Positions 52,844 through 61,787 of a DNA stretch of 64,000 bases are shown one piece after another. The DNA lies in assembly GCF_963677075.1 (NCBI RefSeq), contig NZ_OY781873.1, positions 2,443,715-2,507,714 of the forward strand. Direction: 5' to 3'. The translations under genes were made by a program, and so were the position numbers. Under the pieces are notes generated by a model. It was not told where the DNA came from, searched no databases, and saw only the letters and a program-made list of their open reading frames with translations. Numbering within the stretch: position 1 is the stretch's first letter; each line of letters begins with the position of its first letter. The DNA is from an uncultured Sphaerochaeta sp. Lineage in GTDB: Bacteria > Spirochaetota > Spirochaetia > Sphaerochaetales > Sphaerochaetaceae.

Positions 52844-55800
52844 CCTTCGCTCCTTTCCAAGTAAACCGTCTGACCGAGAAAGAAAATACATTCGTATTCA
52901 TGCTCGAACCTAGATGTACTAATCGGGTTCACAAAACCACTTTGTGCACCTACTCGAAGCGGCTTATGGTTTCGATCTCTTATCAGCAATACCATTTTCC
53001 CGTCTCTTTGCTTTTTCTTAACAGTAACTGAGAACAACTCACCATGATCAAGATCAATCCTTTTCCCGTACCTATCATAGAAAAATCCTCGAGATGAGAA
53101 GCTTTCACCAACTGAGAGCTTACAATCAGTCTCAATAAAGAAAGATCTCAAGACGGTATGCGGTGTGTAGATACAATCATTACCTTTAAACGTTCTTTTA
53201 ACAGAAAAGAGAAGTTGTATAGTATGCCATTGCATATCTGCCAGGTAATTTGAGGGACTAATGAAACCCGTTATATCATCTCTGGGTTCAACGGATTTAC
53301 CGGAATTATAGATTATCTCATTTGAACATACTTTTCTTTCAGTTGACTTTCCTGTAATTGTATTTACTCTTGTTTCATACACTGTAATTAAGTATGTGCC
53401 CTTCTCAATGTTTTCCTTCTGATAATGAGAGAAATCCCCTTCCGTATTTAGTTTTCCTGATATGATAATAGGAGGCTGATCTTTCTTACGTATCCTTAGA
53501 TCATAGTCTTTGTTCCTGCTACAGAAATAGGATAAATGAACTACTAACCCTGGTTTAACTTTACTGAAACGGAAATTGTCAGATTGAGACATAAAGAAGA
53601 AGACCTCTTTCTTTTCTTGCTTCTTTGTTACTCTGTAATAAATCTTACAAATTGGCTTAACCACTTTTTCCTTGTGTATATGTCCTTGAAGATATAGAGT
53701 AACAAAATCTTCTTCTGTCTCAGGTAGTTGAGATAGATATTCAGCATTATAGATTTCACCACGCCTTTTCAAACGATGAGTTACATGATTATTGCTATCT
53801 ACAGTTATTAGAGAGAGGTTTGTTACTTCAGTAGGAGCACTGACAGCTATCCCTCCATGTTCTACAAGATCCTCATACCATAACTCTTTTTGGAACAGTG
53901 ACTCTCCCCCTGCTGTCACTGTTATCATCGGAGGAGTTAGAATCAATCTGTTATCCTTTTCATTATCCAAATCGATTTTATATTTCAATAGAGAATTGGG
54001 AAAAAAGTAATTATGGCTTTGAAACAACACATCCTTACCATCAAAAGAAAGATAGACTATCTCAGCATTTTTCGTACCATAGTACAAAGCTCTTGAATAT
54101 TGGATTTGTAAGTTCTTCAGACAAAACCAGGTCTCTGATATGTAGTCAGTGTGATCTGCCGAGGAAAATAACCGAAAATGAACCAGCTTTGCACTGGGTA
54201 ACATCACAGAAGAATCAATCTTAAATCGATAATATGACTCACCCGTCCCATCTTCTAGCAAGTGGCTTGATACAACTGTAAATGGAATCTCGATTCCATC
54301 GAGAATAAATGTAAATTCGTTTTTAATAGGTATACTTGAATGATGGCGTAGGAAAATTTCTGGATATTCACCAATTATTGGATACAACGTCTTGTCACTC
54401 GAGAAATGAGTTTGACGATATACGTCACGTTTATATATGAGTCCAGCCCTTTGTTTATTATGATTAGAACCCAAGCTGTACAAAATGTTATTGATCAATA
54501 TTGGACAATCCTCTGATAAATAGGTTTCCCATAGAGAAAAATCCTCCAGAATATTCAATCTAACCCTTTCTAGATTATCAGCATCAATTGAATCTTCCTT
54601 GGCAACGCAATAAACCGGCTGTTCAGTTTTGCAAGGGAAGTGGATCAAATCTCCATCAGCATTAAATATCACACCTAACACAACCTTGCCCTTAGCAAGT
54701 ACCTTTTCTTCATTACTAAACTGAAATACTAATGTACTCCTGTATTTGTCACAAGGAATCGCAAACTGTTTTGCATATACTGCAGACCCTATAGAGTCAT
54801 ACTCTAGGTGCTTTTTCTGAAAAATAACTTCATCAGAATCAATGAGTGAGAAAGTGATAGATGAATGCTCTGATAAATCAATAAATGAATAAACAGGTAC
54901 CAAGTAATGAAACTGTTTTTTAAACGTATCCAAAGCTATTGTAACCGGCCCTCTTAGTTGGTTGCCTAGTATTTTTCTAACACTCTTGATTTCTTCAACG
55001 GAAGTTTCTTGCAGCGCTTCTTCTACTGATAATTCAAGAAATTGAGGAAACTCAATTTCTCTGGAATAGGAAGTTTGATTATCATTCGTGATATCTACTA
55101 GCCTTCGTTCCATGTAATCATATACTGGTGCTATGAAATGGACTACCTGGTCAAAGGAATAGTAAAATGCTTGAGCTGTCTCTCTTGGAAGTTGAAGGAA
55201 TGCATTTACTGGGTTTTCATCACTATCTTCTTCAATTATAGGCAATGCATATTCAGTAAGAGAATCAACTAATAATTTTTTCTGGTCATCGTTATCATGA
55301 AAAATTGTTCCATTGCTATTTATTATTTTTATTAGGAATCTTGTAATCAAGTGTTTTGAGAGCGGTCTATTTGCAACAATTGAATGCATTCGAAACGTAA
55401 GTACGTACTGGATATTACGATTTTTTGAATAAATATGGATTATGTTATTAGCTTCCCAAAATTGCCTTATTTGTTCATATATCTTGTTCTGAGAAATTTT
55501 TATATATGGAGAATGATCGATTTTTAGCCAATGAAAGTACTCCTTCCAAAAATCTCTATTCGATTCTTTTTCATGTTCCCTAGCAAATAGTAAACAGCTT
55601 ATGAAAAGCAGTCCTCCTTCTCCCAATTTTGAAATGAAATCATGCATATCATTGTTTCGTATAGCACCAGTTATGAGACTAGCAGTAATTACTTTAATTA
55701 ATTCCAGATCTCTCTTATCAATCTCTATGGGCAATAGGGGATAGTTGTATTGCAATTTTAGTTTATTGATTTGCTCTTGTAGCTGTGCTGCAAGAGCTCC

Positions 55801-56307
55801 CCCTAAGGATTGATCCTTCAATTGTTCCCTTCGGATTGAACTTTTTAACAAAGTAACAAATATTGACTGATTAATAACTGAGTATGTTTCAAAATTTCCT
55901 GGGATAAGAGCTTCAACTACATAGGGTTCAAAAAACTTTGGAATTGAATTATGTGTAATCAAACGTGTATAGATTGCAGATTTAAGTTCTGGTCTGATAT
56001 CAGCGAATAACTTATGCTCTAATTTTTTCCCGATTTTTATGCAGTTGTACTCTTCAATATCAAAATCAAATATCGATTCAGCAAAGGATAAACATGTATT
56101 AGGAAGAGGACCAATGAGCTTATAAAGTGTATCAAGTTCATCGGTCGGATAAGGATATGTGGCTGTATATGAGCCTAACATTTTTAGAAAACTACACCTT
56201 TCCTCATAATCTAAATGATTCAATTCTTCAAGCAAGCAGATCAAATAAGGTATACCAAGAGAAGATGTGTATCTTAGATTTAGAGTTTTTTGCAAGTATT
56301 TAAGCAT
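52840..56307 (-). CDS. Large unknown partner of the DUF1998 helicase (DruH-like candidate)
   Basis: 1155 aa from the ATG at 56307 with GGAG 7 nt upstream; an earlier in-frame start at 56352 lacks a site. No catalytic motif is visible. Residues 1-400 are helical; about 400-1155 are mostly beta and resemble strings of Ig-like segments (FRLFSSADHTDYISETWFCL, RKVCSNEIIYN). The start is first in the operon and the end overlaps the helicase by 4 nt, so the two work together. Size, order and partner fit DruH of Druantia type III, but I cannot prove homology by eye. Confidence 0.6.
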   Translation of the reverse strand: MLKYLQKTLNLRYTSSLGIPYLICLLEELNHLDYEERCSFLKMLGSYTATYPYPTDELDTLYKLIGPLPNTCLSFAESIFDFDIEEYNCIKIGKKLEHKLFADIRPELKSAIYTRLITHNSIPKFFEPYVVEALIPGNFETYSVINQSIFVTLLKSSIRREQLKDQSLGGALAAQLQEQINKLKLQYNYPLLPIEIDKRDLELIKVITASLITGAIRNNDMHDFISKLGEGGLLFISCLLFAREHEKESNRDFWKEYFHWLKIDHSPYIKISQNKIYEQIRQFWEANNIIHIYSKNRNIQYVLTFRMHSIVANRPLSKHLITRFLIKIINSNGTIFHDNDDQKKLLVDSLTEYALPIIEEDSDENPVNAFLQLPRETAQAFYYSFDQVVHFIAPVYDYMERRLVDITNDNQTSYSREIEFPQFLELSVEEALQETSVEEIKSVRKILGNQLRGPVTIALDTFKKQFHYLVPVYSFIDLSEHSSITFSLIDSDEVIFQKKHLEYDSIGSAVYAKQFAIPCDKYRSTLVFQFSNEEKVLAKGKVVLGVIFNADGDLIHFPCKTEQPVYCVAKEDSIDADNLERVRLNILEDFSLWETYLSEDCPILINNILYSLGSNHNKQRAGLIYKRDVYRQTHFSSDKTLYPIIGEYPEIFLRHHSSIPIKNEFTFILDGIEIPFTVVSSHLLEDGTGESYYRFKIDSSVMLPSAKLVHFRLFSSADHTDYISETWFCLKNLQIQYSRALYYGTKNAEIVYLSFDGKDVLFQSHNYFFPNSLLKYKIDLDNEKDNRLILTPPMITVTAGGESLFQKELWYEDLVEHGGIAVSAPTEVTNLSLITVDSNNHVTHRLKRRGEIYNAEYLSQLPETEEDFVTLYLQGHIHKEKVVKPICKIYYRVTKKQEKKEVFFFMSQSDNFRFSKVKPGLVVHLSYFCSRNKDYDLRIRKKDQPPIIISGKLNTEGDFSHYQKENIEKGTYLITVYETRVNTITGKSTERKVCSNEIIYNSGKSVEPRDDITGFISPSNYLADMQWHTIQLLFSVKRTFKGNDCIYTPHTVLRSFFIETDCKLSVGESFSSRGFFYDRYGKRIDLDHGELFSVTVKKKQRDGKMVLLIRDRNHKPLRVGAQSGFVNPISTSRFEHEYECIFFLGQTVYLERSEG

Positions 56308-56563
56308 AACAACTCCAAAATCAATTATTATCACTGTCCGCCAGTATAGCATGGAAATTTGTGCTGATAGATGCTATTTATCAAATATCTTGAAACTTAT
56401 TGTTACAAATAAAGAGCCTACACAGCGAGAATATGTCTAGCATTTTCTTCCAGATTCATTCTATCAACGTATTCCCCGTATGAACCGAAGCTTGATTGTG
56501 TAATACAATCACTTTTACTTAGAAAAATCTCATGAGCCTTTTTGAATTTAGGATAAGCTTCTT

Positions 56564-56641
56564 CCTTCACACGGTAGCACTTGCATACACTTATGCCATC
56601 ACCTAATACAGCAAAAAACCAGTCCGAAGACTGGTCCTTTA
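56564..56641 (-). terminator. tRNA-Val trailer with terminator
   Basis: On the minus strand ACCAGTC-TTCG-GACTGGT followed by TTTTTT (56613-56635) is a textbook terminator directly after the tRNA. Its outer end carries CCTTCACACGGTAG (56564-56577), an inverted copy of the anticodon arm. Copies of this trailer occur near 14.62, 26.03 and 27.95 kb. Upstream, 56308-56563 shows nothing else beyond the leader of the DruH-like gene. Confidence 0.85.
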
Positions 56642-56713
56642 TGGGCGCGATTGGGTTTGAACCAACGACTTCTACCGTGTGAAGGTAGCACTCTCCCGCT
56701 GAGTTACGCGCCC
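56642..56713 (-). tRNA. tRNA-Val (anticodon CAC)
   Basis: All cloverleaf arms can be folded: acceptor GGGCGCG/CGCGCCC, D arm ACTC-AGCGGGA-GAGT, anticodon arm CTACC-TTCACAC-GGTAG with anticodon CAC, five-base variable loop, T arm GTTGG-TTCAAAC-CCAAT. The discriminator is A and CCA is not encoded. This intact copy is the integration target of the neighbouring islands, which extend from its 3' end. Confidence 0.93.
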
Positions 56714-56727
56714 GAATTACTTTGACT

Positions 56728-56756
56728 ATAATACGGAAATAATCTCTTGCTGTCCA
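56728..56756 (-). promoter_or_regulatory. Promoter of the tRNA-Val gene
   Basis: On the minus strand TGGACA (56751-56756) and TATTAT (56728-56733) are separated by exactly 17 bp, and the tRNA begins 15 nt after the -10 box. The remaining sequence to 56850 is A+T-rich leader of the lactonase-like gene. Confidence 0.65.
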
Positions 56757-56850
56757 GTGGGTATTTTGGTTTTATGTGGGAGAGTGATGTAGATAATTAA
56801 TTATATATATACTACACTCGGTATATTCATATAAATAAAAGGGGTTGATC

Positions 56851-57858
56851 ATGGAAACACTGGTAATAGGAAGCAGGGTCTCTGATTCTGTGGAGGGGCT
56901 GAACTGCTTTCTCTTTGATGAACGAATGGGAATTATGACCTATCACTCAGGTTCCATGAAAATAGAACAACCTACCTTCCAGTGTTTTGATTCTGAGAGA
57001 AAAATTCTCTACAGCGTCAGTGAGACAGAAACAGACGGACACGTTTACGCCATCCAAGTGTATCCGAACCATACATGCAAACTACTCTACACCCTTCCAA
57101 CCGGAGGGGGATCGCCCTGCCATCTCTCACTCAGCCCCGATCATTCGATGCTTATCGTTTCCAACTATGCAGACGGAGTGCTTACCATCTTCTCTGTATT
57201 GGAGACACCTACCTTACTTTTCCAGAAATCCTTCACTGGCAAGGGAACCCACCCTACCCGCCAAGAACGATCCCATATCCACAGCAGCAGATTCACCAAG
57301 GATGGAAGCTCATTCTTTGTAGCCGACCTGGGACTGGACAGAGTTCTTTGGTATCAAAGTGATATGGCAGAGAAAGGAACTATCATTACCCCACCAGGAA
57401 GTGGCCCCAGACACCTTGAACTATCAAAGGATGAGAAGTTTCTCTACGTAGCCAGTGAACTCTCATCTGAAGTTTTAGTATACAGACTTTCCAATCAACC
57501 AGTCCTGATACAACGAATCAGCACGTTAGAACCTGGGTACAAAAAAGAAAACACCGTGGCTGACATCCATTTTGATGAAAAGTATCGCTTTCTCTACTGT
57601 TCCAATCGGGGACACGACAGCATTGCAATCTACCGTTGTGAAAACAAGAATGGAACATTGCGTTTCATAGGCCACTGCAAGACAGAAAAGGAACCCCGAA
57701 ATTTTACCTTCTCGCCTTCCGGTGCTCATCTCGTGGTTGCAAACGGCAGCAGCAACTCAATTACCAGCTACCCTATCAACCGCAGGACAGGACTGTGTGG
57801 ATTATGCAATCATCGGATTATTGTGGAGCAGCCAGTTTGTTTGAACTTCATTGGATAG
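56851..57858 (+). CDS. Lactonase-family beta-propeller protein (PF10282)
   Basis: 335 aa from the ATG at 56851 (AAAAGGGG upstream; a TTG two codons earlier is unlikely). Seven-bladed propeller of the 6-phosphogluconolactonase/YbhE type. Family blocks include GGGSPCHLSLSPDHSMLIVSNYADG near 92-115, KGTHPTRQERSHIHSS near 130, and SGPRHLELSKDEKFLYVASELSS near 190. The substrate may be 6-phosphogluconolactone or another lactone; the sequence does not decide. It is the first gene outside the island, immediately beyond the tRNA, and ends at a strong hairpin. Confidence 0.82.
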   Translation: METLVIGSRVSDSVEGLNCFLFDERMGIMTYHSGSMKIEQPTFQCFDSERKILYSVSETETDGHVYAIQVYPNHTCKLLYTLPTGGGSPCHLSLSPDHSMLIVSNYADGVLTIFSVLETPTLLFQKSFTGKGTHPTRQERSHIHSSRFTKDGSSFFVADLGLDRVLWYQSDMAEKGTIITPPGSGPRHLELSKDEKFLYVASELSSEVLVYRLSNQPVLIQRISTLEPGYKKENTVADIHFDEKYRFLYCSNRGHDSIAIYRCENKNGTLRFIGHCKTEKEPRNFTFSPSGAHLVVANGSSNSITSYPINRRTGLCGLCNHRIIVEQPVCLNFIG

Positions 57859-57865
57859 CGTGAAA

Positions 57866-57890
57866 GGAGGGTCGGATAATCCGACCCTCC
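57866..57890. terminator. Terminator hairpin after the lactonase-like gene
   Basis: GGAGGGTCGGA (57866-57876) and TCCGACCCTCC (57880-57890) form a perfect 11-bp stem with a 3-nt loop, 8 bases after the stop codon. The following U-run is poor, but the hairpin lies between converging genes and could serve both. Confidence 0.6.
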
Positions 57891-57910
57891 AATATACATA
57901 TAGGTCTTGT

Positions 57911-58081
57911 TTACCAATTTCGCCAGACTGTCACATGGGTGACATTTCTATTCGGCAACTCCTGGGTTGAGAACCGGTCAATAAGAAATGACCCAAAGAT
58001 CACACTGGCTAGGAGATAGACAACCAAAAAGATCCCTGCTCCTATCAACATCCTATTACTCTTTTTGTGGCTCGATTTCAT
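57911..58081 (-). CDS. Small single-helix membrane protein
   Basis: 56 aa from the ATG at 58081, with GGAGAAGG upstream. The basic N-terminus MKSSHKKSNR precedes one hydrophobic helix (MLIGAGIFLVVYLLASVIFGSFLI) and a short polar tail. It overlaps the GntR-type gene by 26 nt and is the last gene of the ABC operon, so it may be a small subunit or accessory of that transporter. Confidence 0.6.
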   Translation of the reverse strand: MKSSHKKSNRMLIGAGIFLVVYLLASVIFGSFLIDRFSTQELPNRNVTHVTVWRNW

Positions 58082-58442
58082 CGTCCTTCTCCTTATTGTC
58101 AGCATACTGTTGTAAATCATTCATGGTCAGACCCAAACGCTCCATGGTTTCAAAAAGGGAGGGTAGCTCCCGCTTGAGGAAATGTTCACGTCGTTTCTGC
58201 AGGACCAGCGTCCTTGCATCCTTTGCGGTGAAATACCCAATCCCTCGTTGGTTCTCAAGCGTACCCTCTTCCTGAAGAAGTGAGTATGTCCTGATAACGG
58301 TATTGGGATTCACCTCCAGTTCCATTGCCATATCGCGTACCGAGGGAATTCTCTGACCATCCTCCCAGACATTGCTGAGGATCAAGTCATGAATATACTC
58401 GGCAATTTGCATATAGATTGGAGAATGTGTATTAAACTGCAT
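58056..58442 (-). CDS. GntR-family regulator, YtrA type
   Basis: 128 aa from the ATG at 58442; a TTG at 58463 is less likely. N-terminal winged helix: SPIYMQIAEYIHDLILSNVWEDGQRIPSVRDMAMELEVNPNTVIRTYSLLQEEG, with a short helical C-terminal tail and no effector domain, which defines the YtrA subfamily. In other bacteria YtrA represses the ABC operon that contains it and responds to cell-envelope antibiotics. It is encoded here after the ABC genes and overlaps the permease by 11 nt. Confidence 0.85.
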   Translation of the reverse strand: MQFNTHSPIYMQIAEYIHDLILSNVWEDGQRIPSVRDMAMELEVNPNTVIRTYSLLQEEGTLENQRGIGYFTAKDARTLVLQKRREHFLKRELPSLFETMERLGLTMNDLQQYADNKEKDDEIEPQKE

Positions 58443-59223
58443 CGGTGGCTTGGACCTCCTCAACCCTGAAGAACGCGGTTACCAGACAGAAGATCGGCAA
58501 CACAGCATAGTAGAATATTTGGGTGATGATGCTGAAGACCTTCAATGGACTCAACGTCCTGCTCAAATTTACTGGACTGAGATAGAACATTGCATCGAAT
58601 ACCTGCAATGAGGAACCAAATTTAATCGCAAACACAATTCTGGTGAACAACAGGCCAAGCCCTCCGAGGACCAGAGCGATCACACCTATTGCCAACACGG
58701 TCTTGATAAAATGGGCCTTCCTGAAGTACGTACCACCAAGAAGGAACACAGAGGTCCAGACCCAGTACTGGGCAAGCAGGATACCGAAATCACCATCCCT
58801 GAATGGATTGAACATCGCCATCGGATTCCCGAAGATGATCAACTGGATAGGCTCAGTCACTACACTAATGAGAAAGAACAATACGAGAAGTGCTATCGGA
58901 TACGCCACGATCATCAACAGAGCCTTTGATAGGAACTTCTCAAGGTTCGTTGCAGGAAGCATCAACCAATCATGCTGTGTATCCTTGCCGAACATATCCT
59001 CACTGAACATCAGGCTGCTGATGATCAATCCCCCAAGCAAGAGGAAAGAAGGGAACATCTCGTTGTAAGATTCAGCTGGGAACGGCACCCCAGCATACCG
59101 GGCAAAGACACTCTGCAGCGTCTCCGATGCAAACATCACAAGAACAATTACCAGCCCGTAGGCAAACAAGTCCTTCTGACTGGTCTTTACCTCTCGTTTC
59201 ACTAACGCAGAAAACCGATTCAT
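58432..59223 (-). CDS. ABC-2-type membrane subunit
   Basis: 263 aa with six hydrophobic helices, starting MNRFSALVKREVKTSQKDL, the usual cytoplasmic entry of ABC-2 permeases. An acidic, Gly-rich stretch (GIPFPAESYNEMFPSF-like) follows the first helix. It overlaps the ATPase gene by 4 nt and forms an exporter with it. No substrate can be inferred. Confidence 0.82.
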   Translation of the reverse strand: MNRFSALVKREVKTSQKDLFAYGLVIVLVMFASETLQSVFARYAGVPFPAESYNEMFPSFLLLGGLIISSLMFSEDMFGKDTQHDWLMLPATNLEKFLSKALLMIVAYPIALLVLFFLISVVTEPIQLIIFGNPMAMFNPFRDGDFGILLAQYWVWTSVFLLGGTYFRKAHFIKTVLAIGVIALVLGGLGLLFTRIVFAIKFGSSLQVFDAMFYLSPVNLSRTLSPLKVFSIITQIFYYAVLPIFCLVTAFFRVEEVQATDAV

Positions 59224-60107
59224 CTCACACCTCCTGCACTACCCTTCGATTGCTCAACGATTACATTGAACAATGTCTCCAGGTCTAAGGGCTTTCCTTC
59301 CCTGTCATCAGTACGTTCACTCAGTACCATCCAGCCTCCAAGCACCTTCTCGGTGTACATACCCTCGTCAGCCTTAGGCTGTTCTGTGGTGAGGGAGAGA
59401 ACATACTTCTCATTCACCGATTCTACCGTATCGTTGAATATCACCTTGCCATCATGCAGGATGATGATCGGGTCGATCAGATTTTCCATATCACGTACCT
59501 GGTGAGTTGAGATGATGAACGTTCTCTGCTCGGTCATGGCTGATGCAACCGTCTGTCTGAACTGCCGCTTGCTCGGAATATCGAGTCCATTCGTTGGCTC
59601 GTCCAAAATCAGGAGAGCAGTGTTGGTGGCAAGCCCAAAAGAGAGCAATACCTTTTTTTTCTGTCCCAGAGACATCTGATCGAGACGCTGATTCAGATCA
59701 ATATCGAACTCAGTGCAATACTGATTAAACTTCTCATGGTCGAATTTGGGATAAAACGGTGAACGCATCGCGAGATACTCGCTTGCTTTCATCTTCGGCA
59801 GAGGAAACTCTTCAGGAAGATAGAATATCTCACTCAACAAGGACGGAGTCCTCTTCTGGGGATTCTCCCCCAACACCTTTGTCTCACCTTCTTCGATGAA
59901 GAGCTGCCCGCTGAGAATCTTCAGCAATGTAGTCTTCCCTGCCCCATTCTTCCCCAGCAACCCATAAATATTCCCTCTCCTGATCTCCAGATCAAGATGG
60001 TTGAATAGACGGTTCTGAGCATATGAGAAACCAATATTCTGCATGTGCACTACGACCTCTTGTCCGTCCTGGACGGCAAGCGCGTTCTCTTGCATTGCTT
60101 GTTCCAT
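59220..60107 (-). CDS. ABC transporter ATP-binding protein
   Basis: 295 aa from the ATG at 60107, with AGGAGG five bases upstream. Walker A GLLGKNGAGKTT near 50, signature MSLGQKKKVLLSF near 145, Walker B LLILDEPTNGLD near 165, and H-loop ISTHQ. Residues 225-295 are a typical ABC-2 ATPase C-terminal extension. First gene of the YtrA-type operon, which includes permease, regulator and small membrane protein. The 60108-60378 gap upstream contains its promoter region but no clear gene. Confidence 0.88.
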   Translation of the reverse strand: MEQAMQENALAVQDGQEVVVHMQNIGFSYAQNRLFNHLDLEIRRGNIYGLLGKNGAGKTTLLKILSGQLFIEEGETKVLGENPQKRTPSLLSEIFYLPEEFPLPKMKASEYLAMRSPFYPKFDHEKFNQYCTEFDIDLNQRLDQMSLGQKKKVLLSFGLATNTALLILDEPTNGLDIPSKRQFRQTVASAMTEQRTFIISTHQVRDMENLIDPIIILHDGKVIFNDTVESVNEKYVLSLTTEQPKADEGMYTEKVLGGWMVLSERTDDREGKPLDLETLFNVIVEQSKGSAGGVR

Positions 60108-60378
60108 GCACGCCTCCTAGTTGTTTACTGTACTAGCTATCTAATACACCAATATTCTAGCAATGTAAAGAGCTTAGCCAATTATTTCTTATAATTTTTT
60201 CCGCATATACGTACCTACGGGAAATATCCAGCAAAATTCCGTACAATTGTCCGACTATTACTAGTAAAATACACCAGAAATTGATAGTATCCATTCTTGC
60301 GCGTTCTATACACATAGTACGCGTGCTTTTCACGCTTCCCCTTCTTGTGAAGGGATGTACCACACTTCATAGAAAAGG

Positions 60379-60397
60379 ACTAAATACTACATTTAGT
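60379..60397. promoter_or_regulatory. Inverted repeat upstream of the diaminobutyrate genes
   Basis: ACTAAAT (60379-60385) and ATTTAGT (60391-60397) flank ACTAC, 35 nt before the dat start. It could be an operator for this operon or for the divergent ABC operon; position alone does not decide. AGAAGGAAA just upstream of 60432 is the ribosome binding site. Confidence 0.35.
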
Positions 60398-60431
60398 ACA
60401 TACCCCATCATGAAATAGAAGGAAACCGGTA

Positions 60432-61787
60432 ATGACTGAAAATACCAACCAATTCTATCTTGACCGACAGAATCAAACAGAATCAAACGCTCGCACATAT
60501 CCCAGAAAATTCCCCATTGCCATCAAGAAGGCAAAAGGTTCTGTAGTAACCGATGTAGAAGGAAACACCTATCTTGATTTCCTCTGCGGCGCTGGCACCC
60601 TGGCCCTCGGTCACAACGACAGTGAAATCACACAGACCATGATCGACCTTCTCCAAAGTGGTGCACCACTGCACTCACTCGATCTTACCACCCCAGTCAA
60701 GGATACCTTCGTTCATACCCTCCTCTCCTTGCTTCCTGAAGAACTCAGGCAACATGGAAAACTCCAGTTTTGCAGTCCGAGCGGAACCGATGCAGTGGAT
60801 GCCGCTATAAAGCTCTGCAAGACTGCCACCGGTCGCTCCTCCGTTATTGCATTCGGTGGTGGATACCATGGAATGGGTCACGGTGCCCTTGCACTTACAG
60901 GCAACCTGAATGCCAAAACAAACGTCAACGGCCTTATGAGTGACGTACACTTCTTCCCCTACCCGTACTCCTACCGCTGCCCGTTTGGCCTTGGAGGTGA
61001 AGCCGGAGTAGATGCAGCTTGTGCCTACTTTGAGCGCACGCTCAAGGACCCGGAGAGTGGAATCACCAGACCGGCAGCAGTGATTCTTGAACCTATCCAG
61101 GGTGAGGGTGGCGTCATCCCCGCTCCTATAAAATTCCTGCAGACTGTCAGGAGGGTTACCGAGGAACTCGGAATCCCCATGATCGTCGATGAAATCCAGT
61201 GCGGAGTCGGTCGTTCAGGCAAGTTCTTTGCATTCGAGTATGCCGGTATCACACCCGATGTTATTCTCACTTCCAAGGCAATTGGAGGGAGCCAACCGAT
61301 GGCTGTGGTAATCTACCATGAGAAGCTCGATGCCTGGCAACCAGGAGCACATGCAGGCACCTTCAGGGGAAACCAAATCGCCATGGCAGCTGGTACAGTA
61401 GTCATGAACCGAGTCAGCGATCCTGCCTTCCTCACTGAAGTACAGGAGAAAGGAGCCCATCTTGAAAAAGCTTTACTGAAGCTCAAGCAAGAGGTTTCCA
61501 TCATTGGAGACATTCGTGCAAAAGGTTTGATGCTCGGCATCGAGTTTGTAGACCCAAAAGGAAAGAAGGACCAACTTGGTTCTCTCCCCTGCAGTGGGGA
61601 TATCGCAACTCGTGTGCAGCAGGAGTGTTTCAAGAATCGCCTTATCATGGAAAAAGGCGGCAGACATGGATCAGTCATGCGTTGCCTCTGTGCACTGAAT
61701 GTCACTCATGAAGAGATTGAAACCATGCTCAAAATCACCGAGCAAGCAATACGCAAGGTAGATGCAGATGTCACAAAATCCAACTAA
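60432..61787 (+). CDS. dat: L-2,4-diaminobutyrate:2-oxoglutarate aminotransferase
   Basis: 451 aa, PLP class III aminotransferase. Family sites: GTDAVDAAIKLCKTATGRS (PLP phosphate contact), GGGYHGMGHGALALTGN, EPIQGEGG, IVDEIQCGVGRSGKFFAFE with the cofactor Asp, and the Schiff-base Lys in TSKAIGGSQP. The N-terminal SNARTYPRKFPIAIKKAKG and long tail distinguish Dat/EctB from GABA or ornithine aminotransferases. It makes diaminobutyrate from aspartate semialdehyde with glutamate as donor. The coupled decarboxylase downstream supports 1,3-diaminopropane synthesis; no ectoine genes are present. Confidence 0.88.
   Translation: MTENTNQFYLDRQNQTESNARTYPRKFPIAIKKAKGSVVTDVEGNTYLDFLCGAGTLALGHNDSEITQTMIDLLQSGAPLHSLDLTTPVKDTFVHTLLSLLPEELRQHGKLQFCSPSGTDAVDAAIKLCKTATGRSSVIAFGGGYHGMGHGALALTGNLNAKTNVNGLMSDVHFFPYPYSYRCPFGLGGEAGVDAACAYFERTLKDPESGITRPAAVILEPIQGEGGVIPAPIKFLQTVRRVTEELGIPMIVDEIQCGVGRSGKFFAFEYAGITPDVILTSKAIGGSQPMAVVIYHEKLDAWQPGAHAGTFRGNQIAMAAGTVVMNRVSDPAFLTEVQEKGAHLEKALLKLKQEVSIIGDIRAKGLMLGIEFVDPKGKKDQLGSLPCSGDIATRVQQECFKNRLIMEKGGRHGSVMRCLCALNVTHEEIETMLKITEQAIRKVDADVTKSN

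Noticed and set aside
48074..56307. DISARM system
   Set aside because: DISARM has separate helicase and DUF1998 proteins plus a PLD protein and a methyltransferase; here helicase and DUF1998 are in one chain and the others are absent.
60157..60363. 68-codon minus-strand ORF upstream of the ABC operon
   Set aside because: No ribosome binding site and no family resemblance; the stretch has intergenic composition.
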